This document shows positions 9,931-24,200 of a DNA stretch of 64,000 nucleotides, piece after piece. Origin of the DNA: Diphasiastrum complanatum. Taxonomy: Eukaryota; Streptophyta; Lycopodiopsida; Lycopodiales; Lycopodiaceae. Made by a program: the position numbers and the translations under genes. The stretch's first letter is position 1; the number at the start of each line of letters is the position of its first letter. The DNA is taken from positions 39,579,592 to 39,643,591 of the forward strand of contig CM055109.1 of assembly GCA_029204225.1 (NCBI GenBank). Reading direction: 5' to 3'. The notes below the pieces were generated by a model that saw nothing but the letters and a program-made list of their open reading frames with translations, ran no database searches and was not told the DNA's origin.

Positions 9931-10542
9931 GCCGAATGGCGAATTCTATCAGAGAGGTTTGGCTGGCAGATAGAGAATATGAGAAAAAAAAAAAAGTGAC
10001 TTTTTGACAGTACACAAGCAAAATCTTTGAGATAGAATTCGCAAGGCTGCTGGAGGACTGATCTTGATGAGATCTAGTCTTAGTGAAGCCTGAAAATTCT
10101 AGGACAAAGATTTGGGTGAGAAATAAGGGATTTTGACAGTATATCAGGCTGTTTTCTCATAATTTGACCGTGGTCAGAATTCGTGAAGGAGATAAAATGA
10201 AAGATCAGGGTCTGTTAGGGCTACAGACAGGCTGGCGAATTCTGATATACCTGGTTGGTTTGGAAAAAAGTCACTTAGGTCACTTCTTTTGAAGAAAATG
10301 CCCAAGTTGACTCTTTTGTTGCTTCCCCCCGGCTTGATAAGTTGCTCCACAGCTCGTGTAGGACCTGGAGAGACGACTCGTGTTGTTTGTTGGTAGATAG
10401 AGACAGGCAAACAAGCAAACATACAACGCGGAAGCAAGAAAACAAAAAGGAGAAGAAGCTAGGTAGAAAATACTTAAAAAGTGGCAACTGCGCCAAGGTT
10501 GAAAGTATTTCTAGTTCGTGTGGTGGCTAGATCTACTTATGG
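9931..10542 (-). other. Non-coding leader-like DNA upstream of gypsy-1 gag
   Basis: No convincing coding sequence is present. GAATTC-containing phrases of the type GGCGAATTCT recur (9938, 10036, 10178, 10234), which resembles a repetitive leader. The stretch lies between the gag fragment and an LTR-like block, as expected for a leader, but I see no clear primer site next to that block. Confidence 0.4.
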
Positions 10543-11300
10543 GTGTAGTATAGGGATGTAGAGATTCGTCCACTTTCTAAGTTTCTACAACAAGCTTCAA
10601 CGGAAATATGAAAATAATCAACAAAGATGAGAGCACTAAGGCTTACCCAACTAGTGCCCGAAACGGAAATAAAGCTAATTAGAAACAACAATAAAAATCC
10701 TTGCTAAGGCAAACCCAACTAGCAAGATTGCTAAACTAAGACCTAAATTAACACCTAGAGGGTTTGAAAGATAAATTGCGGCTAACAAAATAAACCAATA
10801 GAAACATGCCACAATAATCCAATGAAAGGAGACAAGAGGAGGCCCGAGCACCTTCCCTCAAGCTATGCACCTTCCAATGGGAACACAAAGAAATAGAATG
10901 ACAATCTCAAAGAGAGAGCAATTTAGCATAAGCTCAGAGTATTGTTTACAAGGCAAATACCTATCCTTTTATGGCAAGGAGGGTCTTCCATAAGTATCTA
11001 CTAGCTTATGGGACTAATCTGTTTCTAGCCTTTCTAGAACTTCTAACTTAGGATTTAGAACTTCAAAGTTTCTTAACTTAGGAAAACTTAAGATAAAATA
11101 TTTCTAATCGTAAGTTTCCTAAGTCTAAGTTCGAAATCTAAGTTTAACTTATTTTATTATCATTTAAGCTTCTACTCATGGACTTACAAAACACATGCCA
11201 TGGTTGAAGTTTATTGACAGATATTCATATGTGGACTTACAATTTCTTTCTTTTTATTTTCTCTGTATTAGCACAGTTGCTAACAACGACATTTTCCCTA
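10543..11300 (-). repeat. LTR-like block (minus orientation), gypsy-1 side
   Basis: It begins TGTAGTATAGGG, the same start as the block at 11308. Both blocks share AGCTATGCACC (about 10862 and 11617), and both have a minus-strand TATA-like site (CCATAAAAGG near 10966 here). Its place upstream of gypsy-1 on the minus strand fits a 5' LTR. No exact second copy is present, so the ends are uncertain. Confidence 0.4.
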
Positions 11301-11424
11301 TGTAGTCAGTTGTAGTATAGGGGTCCGTTCACTGGGAGCCGCCCGTGCGCACCTGCATAGCAATAGAGAGAGAAGGGAGGTAGAGAGAGGTAGAGAGATA
11401 GGAGTGATGAGAGAGAGAGAGAGG

Positions 11425-11540
<116 letters not shown>

Positions 11541-11639
11541 AGAGAGAGAGAGATATTATAGAGAGAAGAGAGTTCCCCAAGGATGGTTGGGGCTATGGGG
11601 GCTCAAGCGCCTACCCATAGCTATGCACCAATCACCCTC

Positions 11640-11745
<106 letters not shown>

Positions 11746-12029
11746 CTAAAAAGAAGAGAACTTTATTGTAAAGAATGGAATATGTACAATGGAAAATGGC
11801 CTCCTTATATAGTTGAGGAGGGAGGGCCATCTTGGCTCTCATTGGCCTATTTACAATGGCATCCTAGCCCTTCAAACTAAATGAACTTCAATCTAATGGT
11901 TCATTAGGAAAAGGGCGCAACTCACATGATTCATGTGAGTTTGAGAGATTCCCTTTTAACTTAGAACCTTATGAACTTGACTTTGGGCTTTTTAATTAAT
12001 TTATTCTACTAAGGCCCATAGTCCGTTTA

Positions 12030-13485
12030 ATTTTAAATCCATTTCTTCTAGAATTTGTGTCATTAAAGGCAATGGAAAATGGTCTTCTTTAGTAACCACG
12101 TTAAGAAATTTTAGATCAACGCATATACGAAGCTTGCCTTTTTTCTTGGGCACCACCACAATCAACGATACCCAATCCGTATATTGGACTTCTTAGATGA
12201 AGCCAACATCAAGCAGCTTCTTAATATCCTCGTCAATTTTTTTTCTATATACAGGGTTACAACGGTATGGCTTAGCCTGAATAGGCTTAGCGTTTTCCTC
12301 GAGTGGAATGGTATGGACTGCTACTTCATGTGGGACCTCCTTCATTTTGGTATAATTCCAAGCAAATACATCTCTGTATTTCCTTAATAAAGTCTCCAAA
12401 CCAAAGAGGTGGGATCCGACATGAACAAAACGATCCATGTCTTCATCATGATCCTTAAGATTGAGCTGGATTGTTTGAGCATGTCCTTCAAAAGATGGGG
12501 AAGCCTATGTAGGCATCCGCTTTGGTTGGGGTAGTTGTATAACATCATCATCTAGTGTGTAATCCTTAAGAAAATTTGGTATATTAAAAGACGGATTCAC
12601 AAAGTTCTCATGAACTTTGGGAATTATTGATGGTGCTTTGCTACCAAATCTAGAAGCTCTTTTGCTCGGATGGGCCTTTGGAGTTTCTAATAAAGGTTGG
12701 ATGGGCTGTTAAAGTTTAGCACACATTTCTTTTTGTCTCTCGGTTTATTGCGTGTCAATTATCTTATGTTCGTGTAACAGAGGTTTTGTGGGTTGTTGTG
12801 CAGGCGATGTGGTTGCCTCTTGGATTAACTCTTCGTCTATGGCGTTGCAGACTTTGTTCGGAAGCTCTTCCCATTGGTAGATCTTGGGTTCGGCCTCTAG
12901 GCCTTTATGTTGACTACCTTGGAGGTAAGTTGTTCATGAGCCATAGGGCCTGGGGACTTAATCTCCTTTGGGATCATTTTAGGCGCAAATCGTTTATTAT
13001 CAAGATAGTTGAGGACTTGTTCGTCACTCATTTCCGCATCATTCATAGAAAGAATTCCATCTTTCGAAACGTGGGCTGTAGAAACAATAGTTTCTTCGGG
13101 GCACCAAGCTATGGGAATAGGATCTATCATCATCAGGGTAATGATGGGTGTCTCGATGTCAGTAGAAGATGGTAGGATATGGGTGTCTTCTTCGGTGGTC
13201 TCTATGAGAAATCTTTTGGAGTCAACACAGTCCACTGTGGCTAATGATTGTCCCCAATTGATGATATCGGTGGAGCGCGTATAGTGTCCTTTCAGCATGA
13301 TAGGAACACTATCGGATGCATCATAGGTTGTGGATGTCCAATCATCATAAACCTTGGCTGGTTTAACGTGGCCTATGAAGTCAATGATGACTAGCTTTTC
13401 ATTATTGCCAAAGGTTATCTTACGTCGCTTTCAATCTTGAGCGACGCCTGCCATTTGTAGCCAAGGTGTACCAAAAAGGAGTTTG
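12030..13485 (-). pseudogene. Gypsy-3 protease-to-RT fragment
   Basis: Read downward from 13485: the protease end LFGTPWLQMAGVAQD with a stop, FGNNEKLVIIDF, then the linker with INWGQSLATVDC and MSDEQVLNYLD. At about 12600-12540 comes KDYTLDDDVIQLPQPK, at 12438-12193 the pre-RT FAWNYTKMKEVPHEV and PYRCNPVYRKKIDEDIKKLLDVGFI, a stop, and the RT blocks VVVPKKKGKLRICVDLKFLNVVTKEDHFPLPL. Similarity ends at about 12030 in the LTR-like block, so the catalytic part of RT, RNase H and integrase are deleted. It is the same lineage as gypsy-1 and gypsy-2, but diverged from both. Confidence 0.88.
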
Positions 13486-13509
13486 TATGTATGTACATCT
13501 TTGGGTAGG

Positions 13510-13715
13510 GAGTCCAGTTGAGATTCAAGACCCGGTCTGGTCGAGATTCTGGACCGAGATCGGTCCGGTCGAGATTCTGGACTCGTTTGAGATGGTCCGG
13601 TCGTGTAAGTTCAGGGCTCAGTTGAGATTTTGGACTCGTTTGTGCGGTCAAGATTGGTTCGGTTGAGAATCTGGACGTGGTCGAGATCAGTCCGGTCAAG
13701 ATTTATGGGCTTGAT
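13510..13715. repeat. Degenerate tandem repeat, CGGTCGAGATTCTGGAC-type units
   Basis: The phrase GGTC(GAGATTCTGGAC) recurs about six times with variants (GTCGAGATTCTGGACC, GTTGAGATTTTGGACTCG, GTTGAGAATCTGGACGTG), spaced roughly 30-60 bp. Minus frames would read LDRTDL-type repeats, but stops and lack of neighbours make coding unlikely. Confidence 0.7.
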
Positions 13716-16640
13716 TGAAACTGGAGCGTGAACTTCAAAAAAGGGTGTGATCATGAAAAGAAAGATATAGCAGTGCATGAGAGGGATGAAAGAAAGGAGC
13801 AGGGCATTGTGGATGGATGGCATGAGCGTGCATATCAAATGCAGAAACGTCTGAAACGCGGCAGATCCATGAACGGTTTGGAAAGTGGTTGCAGGGATCT
13901 AAGTGTTGGTAATTTCAACATACAAGGAAGGCATTTGCAATGAGTATGTGTATGGTTTCAAGTGGTATCAACGCCAATGTTAACTGATTCCTTCTATCAA
14001 TATATGGATTCTTCAGATCGATTCATTACAGTTTGGCACAGTTCTTCACTCAAGAAAGCCATCATGATTAAGGAGCTCTATGAATGCCAAAACTCGTGAA
14101 GGATAGCCTAATCAAAGATTCTATTTTTTTATCTTTATTTGATTTTACGATTTTGTTCTTTTTTATTATCTTTTTTTACTTTTTGGAAAAGACAGAAAAA
14201 ATGAAAGAAAAAGAATAGAAAAAAAAATGATGAGCAAAAGTAAAAAAAGTCATCAGAGCAAAAAAAGATAAATGAAAGTATTTTCAATAATGAATTTTTT
14301 TAGTGAAAATGAGCCAAAAATCACTATCAAGGGCAATTTTTGGTCCAAATAGTCAATCAACCTTTGTCGAGTTCAGCTAAGCTCTATATCACTTTGGAAA
14401 CCTTCGCCAAGCATGAAGCAGTCATTATGAACCTTCGCCAACTTGACAGATGGATTCAAAACATCAAAATTCTCGCGACCAAACTTTCAAAAAAATTTCT
14501 ATCCACCTTTGATACGCTTCCAAGCTCTCTGATCATCTTTTCTGCTTATCTTACCTGCTTTATTACTGCACCCATGTCTTTTATTGAATCCTATATCTCT
14601 ACCGCTCAAATCCATCATCTTGTGTGATGTTCTAACCTCCAACATCATGGCTTTGTGTAGCACTGGCAGAGTGGTTGAGTGGTTAACCCTCGCTGAGCCT
14701 TTTCTCAAAGTGATGGGCATTCATGCCATTACATTTTCAAATAAAAGCCAAATTTCATATTACCTTTCAAGGAATAGTGCACAAGGTGCGTGTGACAGAG
14801 GCTGCCCTTGCTGCATTAGGTATTGTTTTTGTATCTCGAGCCCATCCATCTCATAAATTAGCCAACCAAACCATTAAGCCTTATTGATACCTGAGTCAAT
14901 TAGTACCACACTAATGATGGTTACTCATAGAAGCCATCAAAGATCCAGTCCTCCAGGCCGCTTCACACCTTTTGAAGTTTATGATGGTGGAAAAACCTGC
15001 GGAAGGATAGGATAGTCTCACAGATCTTGACTTTGTGAAGGAGAAATTCCATCCTCATGATTGGCATAAGACCGTCCTTGGGGAGTTGAAGAGAACATGA
15101 TTAAAGCTAACTCGAAGAAACAATTCGTAGCCGGCTCTCTCCTCTCTTCATTGGCAGCATCTTATCTGGAGAACAAGGTGCACGAATTTAAGGCTGATTC
15201 CGTGTTAGCTATTCATGAGCTACCATCGGCCGAATCCTCCCACCAAGCTAGCACATCATAGAGTCGTTGACAAGTACGTAGCGAGATAGTTTCACCCCAC
15301 TCACCTCTCGTGCCTCGTCGTCGAACTCAACCAGCTGCGCCAACAACATTCATTTTAACAAGCTATACATCATAATACAATATATAAATATCATAAAAAG
15401 TAATACTTGTTTTGATTTTTCTATTTAGTTTTTTATGTATGTACAGTTGTACTTTACATTGTTATTGAAACTTTCGTAAATAAATGGCTCAATTTTTAAC
15501 ATACACTCAAATAGTATCCTTGCTTTTGAAATTAAAGAGCTATTTGTTCATTTTTAAACAATAACACAATGTTTATACACTGTTTTTTATTTGTCAAAAA
15601 AATAATAAGCTTATCAATTTGTTGCTTTTGACATAACTTATGTTAAGATATGAAAAGTTATTGCTTTGCACCATAAGTAAAACAAATTATGATGGTCTAC
15701 TTTGCTTATTTTATTTTTCTAATATAGATTATATACAAATCATATATTTTGTTAAAATATTGTGGTTTTTTAATTGATTTATAGAGAAATAAAAAGTAAT
15801 TGATTTAAAAAAAAAAAAACTCAATATAAATCCTAGTGAATGTTCAAGTTTGATTTTTATAAATATGTAATTCTAGAAAACTATCTTAGAGTTTGTTTCA
15901 TTTTTTTTTTTAATTTGACATTTCTATTCTTTTTGGCCATCATTGCATGTATGGACAAGGATCTCGTTTCATGAAGCCTTGTGAGAATTTCAAGTTGCTT
16001 TTTCAATGATTTATCATTGTCTAGTCTGTGTCCTAATTTGAGATTGGAAATTAGTAATTCGATTGGCATTAATACATCTATTTAATAGAGTTGCCTAACT
16101 ATCAAGATATAATGGGTAGTTTTTAGAATTAATCTTTGTTACTCTATTTTATTCTTGTATTTGTAATTGTTGAAAATTTGTCTTGAATAAGAGGCCAACA
16201 AAATATTGGACAAGTGCATCTTGCAATGGTTGTCATTTTTTAAAGAATTTATATGCGACTGATTGTTGTAAAGATGGTATTATGATGTTGTTATTCAATA
16301 AATGATGTGCTCAGTGGTTGAAATTTTCATTTATTAGATGGAATAATCCATCTATAATGTATTTTGTTGTTTGTGTAGCTCATCTAAATTGAATGAATGC
16401 AATCCAAAGATTCTTTGACCACATAAACCAAAGGACCAATCCAATGAATGCATTCACATCTCTAATAGTGCAAGGTGTATCTCAATCAAGAATAACCTCA
16501 CCATTTCATGGACCCACCTTCATTTAATCCTTAGAGATCAAATGTATGAGATACTCTACCTCCTGCATAAGGATTTCACATTTTGACTCCTTGACATTAA
16601 GTTTGTCATCCTGTAACATTTAAAATTGATAAAATGAATG
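13716..16640. other. Non-coding, AT-rich interval
   Basis: Short ORFs have no recognisable domains. A/T-rich low-complexity DNA (14110-14310, 15360-15910) is present. About 14960-15260 is less AT-rich and has a patch such as KFHPHDWHKTVLGEL that could be old coding debris. I cannot name it. Confidence 0.5.
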
Positions 16641-18130
<1,490 letters not shown>

Positions 18131-19431
18131 TCCCCCTCATTTCCTAAGCAAATGATATCCATATATTTCAATACAAAACCTTGTAGATTCTCTATGTTGA
18201 TCGTGGATTAATTCAAGAAAAAATACAAAACATCTCATCATTTTTGGATGTTCTCAATTCAATTTATTCTAGATTAACAAAATGACAAGGACTTGGATGT
18301 CTTTTGACTTGCATTCATGCTAGAAACAACAAAATGATTTTGAATCAACTTTTTACCATTTTTATAACACCTTTAAATTATAATAACCACACTCTACAAA
18401 TTGAATACTCACTCAAATAGTTTGAAGCTATTTAAAATTTATCTATATTAACAAACTTATATGCATACCTACCATGGTTTCTAACAAAACAAAAGTTGTA
18501 CATATCTAGCATACTTTTCAATCAAAACAAAGCTCACAATGTTTTCTTTGACAGCAAAAATTTAATTTGATCTTTCACAAGCAACAGCCAATAGTTTTCC
18601 AATCCCTTTGCAATAATTTACTATTCCTTTCTTTGAAGACTGATCTCTAAAAGAAGTTTTTTAATAGACGAATAAGTTTCTCAAGTTCTATAAATCTTTT
18701 AGTTTCTTATTATTGATTCGATGTTTGTAAATCTTTTGATGTCAAGGAACATTGTTTGTAGACAAAATCTGGCACTTAGTGGTGGCTTTTGATGGATTTA
18801 TTTCAACAGGATTCAAAATATCAACTTCCAAACTTAGTTGCAAGCCAAAATTTTAACAACAACATACTTAGAACGAAGTCTTTCCAAGTATTCTGTTGCA
18901 AAGAATGGATCATTGAGTTGCCGCTAAGTCATATTTGCTTTTTTAAGCATTTGTTTATTTACTTTTCTAATCATGTACTTCTTCAATCAATATATTGAAA
19001 CAACAAACAAAATCTTGTTGTACACTAATGCCATCTTGGAGCTTACAGCTCACACTCTTACAACATTTGGACAACTCCTTCAATAGGCTCTCACAATTAA
19101 TATCGACATCAGTACTCACGAGATTAATTACAACACCAGCGCTATCACAAAGTGAAGAAAACCTTGCCAAAACTTTTTAGTGCATGTTCTAGGGCATTAG
19201 ATGGCATAATTGTCCTCCATTTTTCTTTACTTAGATCATAAGCTTTGAAGGCCGTTATGCGCATGGGCTGAAAAACCTTTTAACTACAATTTTTACATTG
19301 GGTTAAAAAGTGTCAACTTTACACTTTCTCAAGGCTATGCCTTCCAATAGGGGCCCTTAAAGACGTTCAGCCCTACCCACATGCCTTTACCCCTCACTGA
19401 ACCACACAAAACTAGTAGAACCCTTTAACCC
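18131..19431. other. Intergenic, nothing recognised
   Basis: AT-rich single-copy-looking sequence. The open frames are short, without motifs, and not supported by any neighbour. Confidence 0.5.
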
Positions 19432-19487
19432 GACTCTATTGGGCAGCTCTCTCAATCTTGACTCTATTGGGCAGCTCTCTCAATCTT
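19432..19487. repeat. Perfect 28-bp tandem duplication
   Basis: The unit GACTCTATTGGGCAGCTCTC(...)ATCTT occurs at 19432-19459 and again at 19460-19487 with no difference. Confidence 0.95.
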
Positions 19488-19620
19488 AACTGGTAGTTAT
19501 CATCCTTCTCAAATTCCATGTCCATCTATGCTCCGATAGTTGTGAAGTTCAATGAACCACTGTTGCAAAAAAGTTGAGGCTTTGTAAAATCTTGTCTGAC
19601 ACAACTAAAACCACTCCTCA

Positions 19621-19624
<4 letters not shown>

Positions 19625-19655
<31 letters not shown>

Positions 19656-19731
19656 TAAATATATATATACTAGCAAAGTGTATGTCGATGACAGACAACC
19701 GATGGTGTGTGCGAATGCGGGGGCATGCGAC

Positions 19732-19780
<49 letters not shown>
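19625..19780. repeat. (CA)n and (GA)n microsatellites
   Basis: A CA run lies at 19625-19652 and a GA run at 19735-19780, with about 80 bp of ordinary sequence between. The flank to the right (19781-19920) is a C-rich polypyrimidine stretch (CCCTCC/CACCTC) that gives spurious proline-rich frames. Confidence 0.95.
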
Positions 19781-19782
<2 letters not shown>

Positions 19783-19920
19783 TCCCCTCCTTTGCACCTT
19801 TGCACGCCTCCCTTCACCCTCCCCACACCTCCGCCCTTGCATCCTCCCCGCATCACTCCCTTTGCCCTCCCCTGCACCCCCTCCAACGAAGCCCTACACC
19901 CTCCACTTTACCCTCAACCT

Positions 19921-20459
19921 TTAAACATGGAAGTTGTGGGGGGCCTACCAAATGGATGCATACTATGTCATGCATCCTACTCCATGCATAAAAGATTTCC
20001 ATTCCACATTTTTGAACTAAAAGATGTTCATGTAAGAGGATGCATGGGTGCATCCTCCTACCCCATGCATAAGCACAAATGTCACACAAATAAAACTATG
20101 ACAAAATAATCCTCAAACGTATTTAGTTTTTAACTTTATTTCGTTTTTTCCCTGTGTGAGACGTTTTATGCCAGCAAAGCGTGACATTTTTGCCGACACA
20201 CACACACAAGATCACACAAATAGTTTTATACTATACGGATACATATCTGTGTGTGTGTTTTGTTATCCAAGGCTCATCTTACAACTTGATTCTTGTCTTT
20301 CATGGTGCTGTTCAATATATGTGCACAACCTTGTCATGATACTAAATTTGTTTACATTAACAAATTTGCATCTATTTCTGGTGAAAATAATGAAAAAGCC
20401 CAAACACATGGCACATTGATTTTTATTCTTCACTTGTGTATTGGTCTCTGCCTCTCTCT
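19921..20459. other. Intergenic; two imperfect copies of a CATGCAT-containing phrase
   Basis: GCATCCTACTCCATGCATAA (about 19973-19992) and GCATCCTCCTACCCCATGCATAAG (about 20050-20073) form an imperfect direct repeat. Each includes the RY-type CATGCAT. No gene is seen. Confidence 0.5.
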
Positions 20460-20522
20460 GCCTCTCCTCTGAAGTATTCCAACGCCTCTCCTCTGAAGTA
20501 TTCCACTAACCGTATCATTTGT

Positions 20523-20570
<48 letters not shown>
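20460..20570. repeat. 24-bp tandem duplication followed by (GT)n(GA)n
   Basis: GCCTCTCCTCTGAAGTATTC(CAAC) at 20460-20483 is repeated at 20484-20507 with one change. A GT run (20520-20547) passes directly into a GA run (20547-20570). Confidence 0.93.
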
Positions 20571-21205
20571 CCCCCAACCGTTAAATTCAATATGTAGCCT
20601 GTGACCTCAATACAGAGATTGTATATATAAGCAAACCGTGCTTTGTACATAAGGATCGAACTTGGTCAATCACTTAATCTCCATATATGTGTTGCTCAAA
20701 AGAGACAATCAGACTTTGACCAGTTGAGAGCCCCACTATGAAGCTGGACAAAAATTATGTTTCTGAGGCTTCCCTCTGTACTTGTGTTCTTGCAAAACTT
20801 TCGAGGTCTAGATAAACATCAAAAAGAGGAATACCAGACCTTCCCATATAGCTACTGATTGAATGGTATAGGTAACTAGCTGAAACAGATCCTTGCCTAA
20901 ATTTGACCTTATGAGTAAAACAATACAAATCTTAGCAGTGTCTTATTTACATGAGTCTGACCTTGATGTCACCCATTCACCACCTGTAAAATTCGATCTC
21001 ACTTGCTACCAACTTACCCAAGCTGAATACAACTTCTGCATGTCTTCCAAGCTAAATAACTTCCATAGCTGTCATCTAAAACTGATGAAACACACAAATT
21101 GAGCACTACTCTAGGTCAATATACAGAACTATGGCCGTTACAAAGGGACCTGCAAACTCTGCGAATGCAATACGTCAGATTCACTTTACATGGATAAGAC
21201 AAACC
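20571..21205 (-). other. 3' flank of the LEUNIG homologue, probably including its 3' UTR
   Basis: This lies directly downstream of the stop codon on the minus strand, with no other gene visible. I could not identify a convincing AATAAA poly(A) signal, so the transcript end is not placed. Confidence 0.45.
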
Positions 21206-24200
21206 CTACTTCCACAACTTAACACACTTATCATGGCTAGCAGAAGCAACCATCCCAGTTGCAGGAGACTGTGCCAAGGCAGCAATTAATCCCTCATGAG
21301 CCGAAACAGTCATGCTCTTGTTCTCAGCCATATTCCATAGCTCCAAAGACTGCAAAACATAATACATCACACATGCATTAGTTGGCAAAGGCTTCAACGC
21401 TTAATTGGAAACTCCAAGACTAGCAGCATTCTGCTTCAAAACACAAAAAATTGTCATCAACATATTCTGGAAAATAGTGATTCTAGGAGTAACACCTGTT
21501 GTAGCAACTATCAACTCGACTTTTGGTACACATTAAGTCTTTCCTCAACATAAATACATACACACCTGGTAACAACCGATAACCAGCAGAGATGGATAGT
21601 TTGGATGGAACACACATGAATGGAATTTGTTCCCATTACAGCTGAGCTCATGCACACATTCACCATCACTACCAGACCCTAAAGCCCACACCCTGACTGA
21701 ATCTTCACTGACTGATGCAACATAGTCACCAGTAGCATCCCAGCAGACTGAATGTACAGGCTTCGTATGCCTCTGTACATATAAAATAAAGGCTAATACT
21801 TCAGCATACAATCACATACTTGACTAGTTAGTTTCACAAAGCCTACCAAAGTACTACCAGAACTAGCACTGATGCTGTTCAACTTCTTTAGGGTATCAAT
21901 CTGTTTATTCTCTACTTATCAGCTCCATGAAATAATGTGTTCATCTTGCAAAACATATCAAGGTCTTTCTAGGAACTTGAAAAGGAAAATACCTGCAAAG
22001 AGTGAATACACGTTTCTGTTTCTACATCAAATATAGACACAACGTTTTCTGCAGCTGCTGCAAGTAATCTTCCAATTCGGGGCTGAAACCTTGTCTGGGT
22101 CATACCACCCTGATGAGAATTCGAAACTTTAGTAGGTTGTTCACAAGACAAAATCATTTGAACATTTTCAAAACTTTTGAATCTAGGATGTTACATCAAT
22201 GTCAACATACCTTGAAGACACGTGTGCACACACCCTGATTGACACTCCAATAACGAATTTCACTGTCACCATCACAAGAGCATAAAAGATCCTCATTGTT
22301 TGGGTGAAAGTCAAGGGACATGACCGAAGTCTGATGACCTTGGAAAGTCCTTAACGAATAGCTTGGCTGCATCCAATTTAAATCCGTTGGTAAGTTCCAC
22401 AACACAATATCTACTCTCAAGGTACATAGCAGCAAAAACTAAAAACAAGGCAAGCCCATGTGCTGAAGATTATCAAAACTGCTACCAACAAGACTATAGA
22501 CACCACCATTACAAAAATTTCACTTGGGAATTTAGTGAAGACCTACATTGTCTGCATCCCAAACTCTGACTGTCTTGTCAAAAGAAGATGTTGCCAATCG
22601 TGCTGAATTAGGACTGAACCTCACATCAGTTATTAGAAAAGAATGCTCTTCAAGCGTACTTTTCAGTTTCAACGTATCCATATTCCAAAGAACCGCCTGT
22701 TCAACATTCCAAAGCACTCAGATCTGACCTTTCAAACTAAGGGTATTTTCTTACAAGTATAGCTGCAAGCATCATAACAAAGTTAAACAGTTGCCAAGTC
22801 ACTCTTTTCCTCAAGTTCATGTCCACTCAGGGGAACACACAACATTCAAAATTCAAAAGAGTGCTGAATCTAATAAGATATTGAGGTAAGATACACCTTA
22901 CCTTTTTGTCATGTCCAGCACTCGCCAACAATTTGCCATCAGACGAGAAATGGCAGCATACTACCTTACTTGTACTCGCATGCAGGCATCCAACCTCTTG
23001 AAAAGAAAAAGCTGTGGATAAAAAGCATCAAAGATCAATTTTCAGTCTCCTTGTGAAGTTGTATTCAACAACGTACTGTATAGCAGCTGTTGATAATTTC
23101 CTAATTAACTGGCTCAGAAGGTCCATAATCAAAAGTGTGACAGGTTTTTAGAAATTTGAAATACCTTTTGTGACTTCTAAGCTATGTCCCGCTGGGCTGC
23201 GCTTGCTGCTACCAAACAAACCTTCTCGTGCATCCGCTTCGTCATGAGAAAGAAAGGACTCGACATTATCATCCAATGAATTATCATCCCCAAATCGTTC
23301 CATGTCAGCCTGCAGTTTCGTTATTTCATTTTGCTGTTCTCACTTAATTTTAACTAGTGAAATTGTGCTCATAGTAAGTTTTAGGACCAGAAGTTATAGA
23401 CTAGATGTAGGTAAAGCCACACTAAATCGAATATAATGTTAGGCTCAAGCAGAATTTGCACATGCAGTCCCCAGAAAAGTATCCTACCAGCTGATTGCAT
23501 GGTGAGGCAAGAGTGCCGACTCCATCAGAACCATACATCATTGGCTTTGACATGCTGCCACTTTGTTGCAGTACATTTCCCATTGGCATAACATCACCAG
23601 GTGTATGAGTAGAGGGTGAAGAAGGAGAATTGGGAGAAGGACCGGCAGTATTGCCAGTTCCAGTGCTATTTGCAGGGCCTGACGAGGAAGGCTGTTTCCT
23701 CTTCCTTCCAGTTGGACATTTTGACGAGACCTTCCAAACAAATTTCATCTTAAGATCACGGAGCTCAGTTGACACAAACACACAGTAAAACTCTACACAT
23801 ATCTATTTTGCAGCATGCTACATTTACACAGTGCACGTATCAGGTAAAAAGCTTTTCTCTTAGTCTCTGTAAAAAACTTGGAAGTAGATCTTGTATCAGA
23901 AAAAAAAAATTGTCCAAATTGGTCATTGTGTACAAGAAAAATTAAACAAGCCATGTACCAATATGGAATACTATCCGGTATATAAGAGTGGCTAGCCAAA
24001 GAAAATACTAGACATGGCATGAAGTAGAGAATGATCGAATGCACACAATGTACGTCTATCAAACTTCACTGCTTAGCACAGGGTCCAGGCGGGTTGGTTG
24101 TATACTTTTTACATTATCAAAGACAAAGAAACATGCACCACCGATTCACAAAAAACATTAAATCTGCCTCCCATTCCGATAGCCATTCAACTACTAAGAG

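Noticed and set aside
14660-14735. tRNA-Ser-like box A (TGGCAGAGTGGTT)
   Set aside because: No box B and no cloverleaf follow within the expected distance.
19853-20109. Cysteine/histidine-containing frames near the C-rich block
   Set aside because: They follow from the CATGCAT and CCTCC repeats and have no family pattern.
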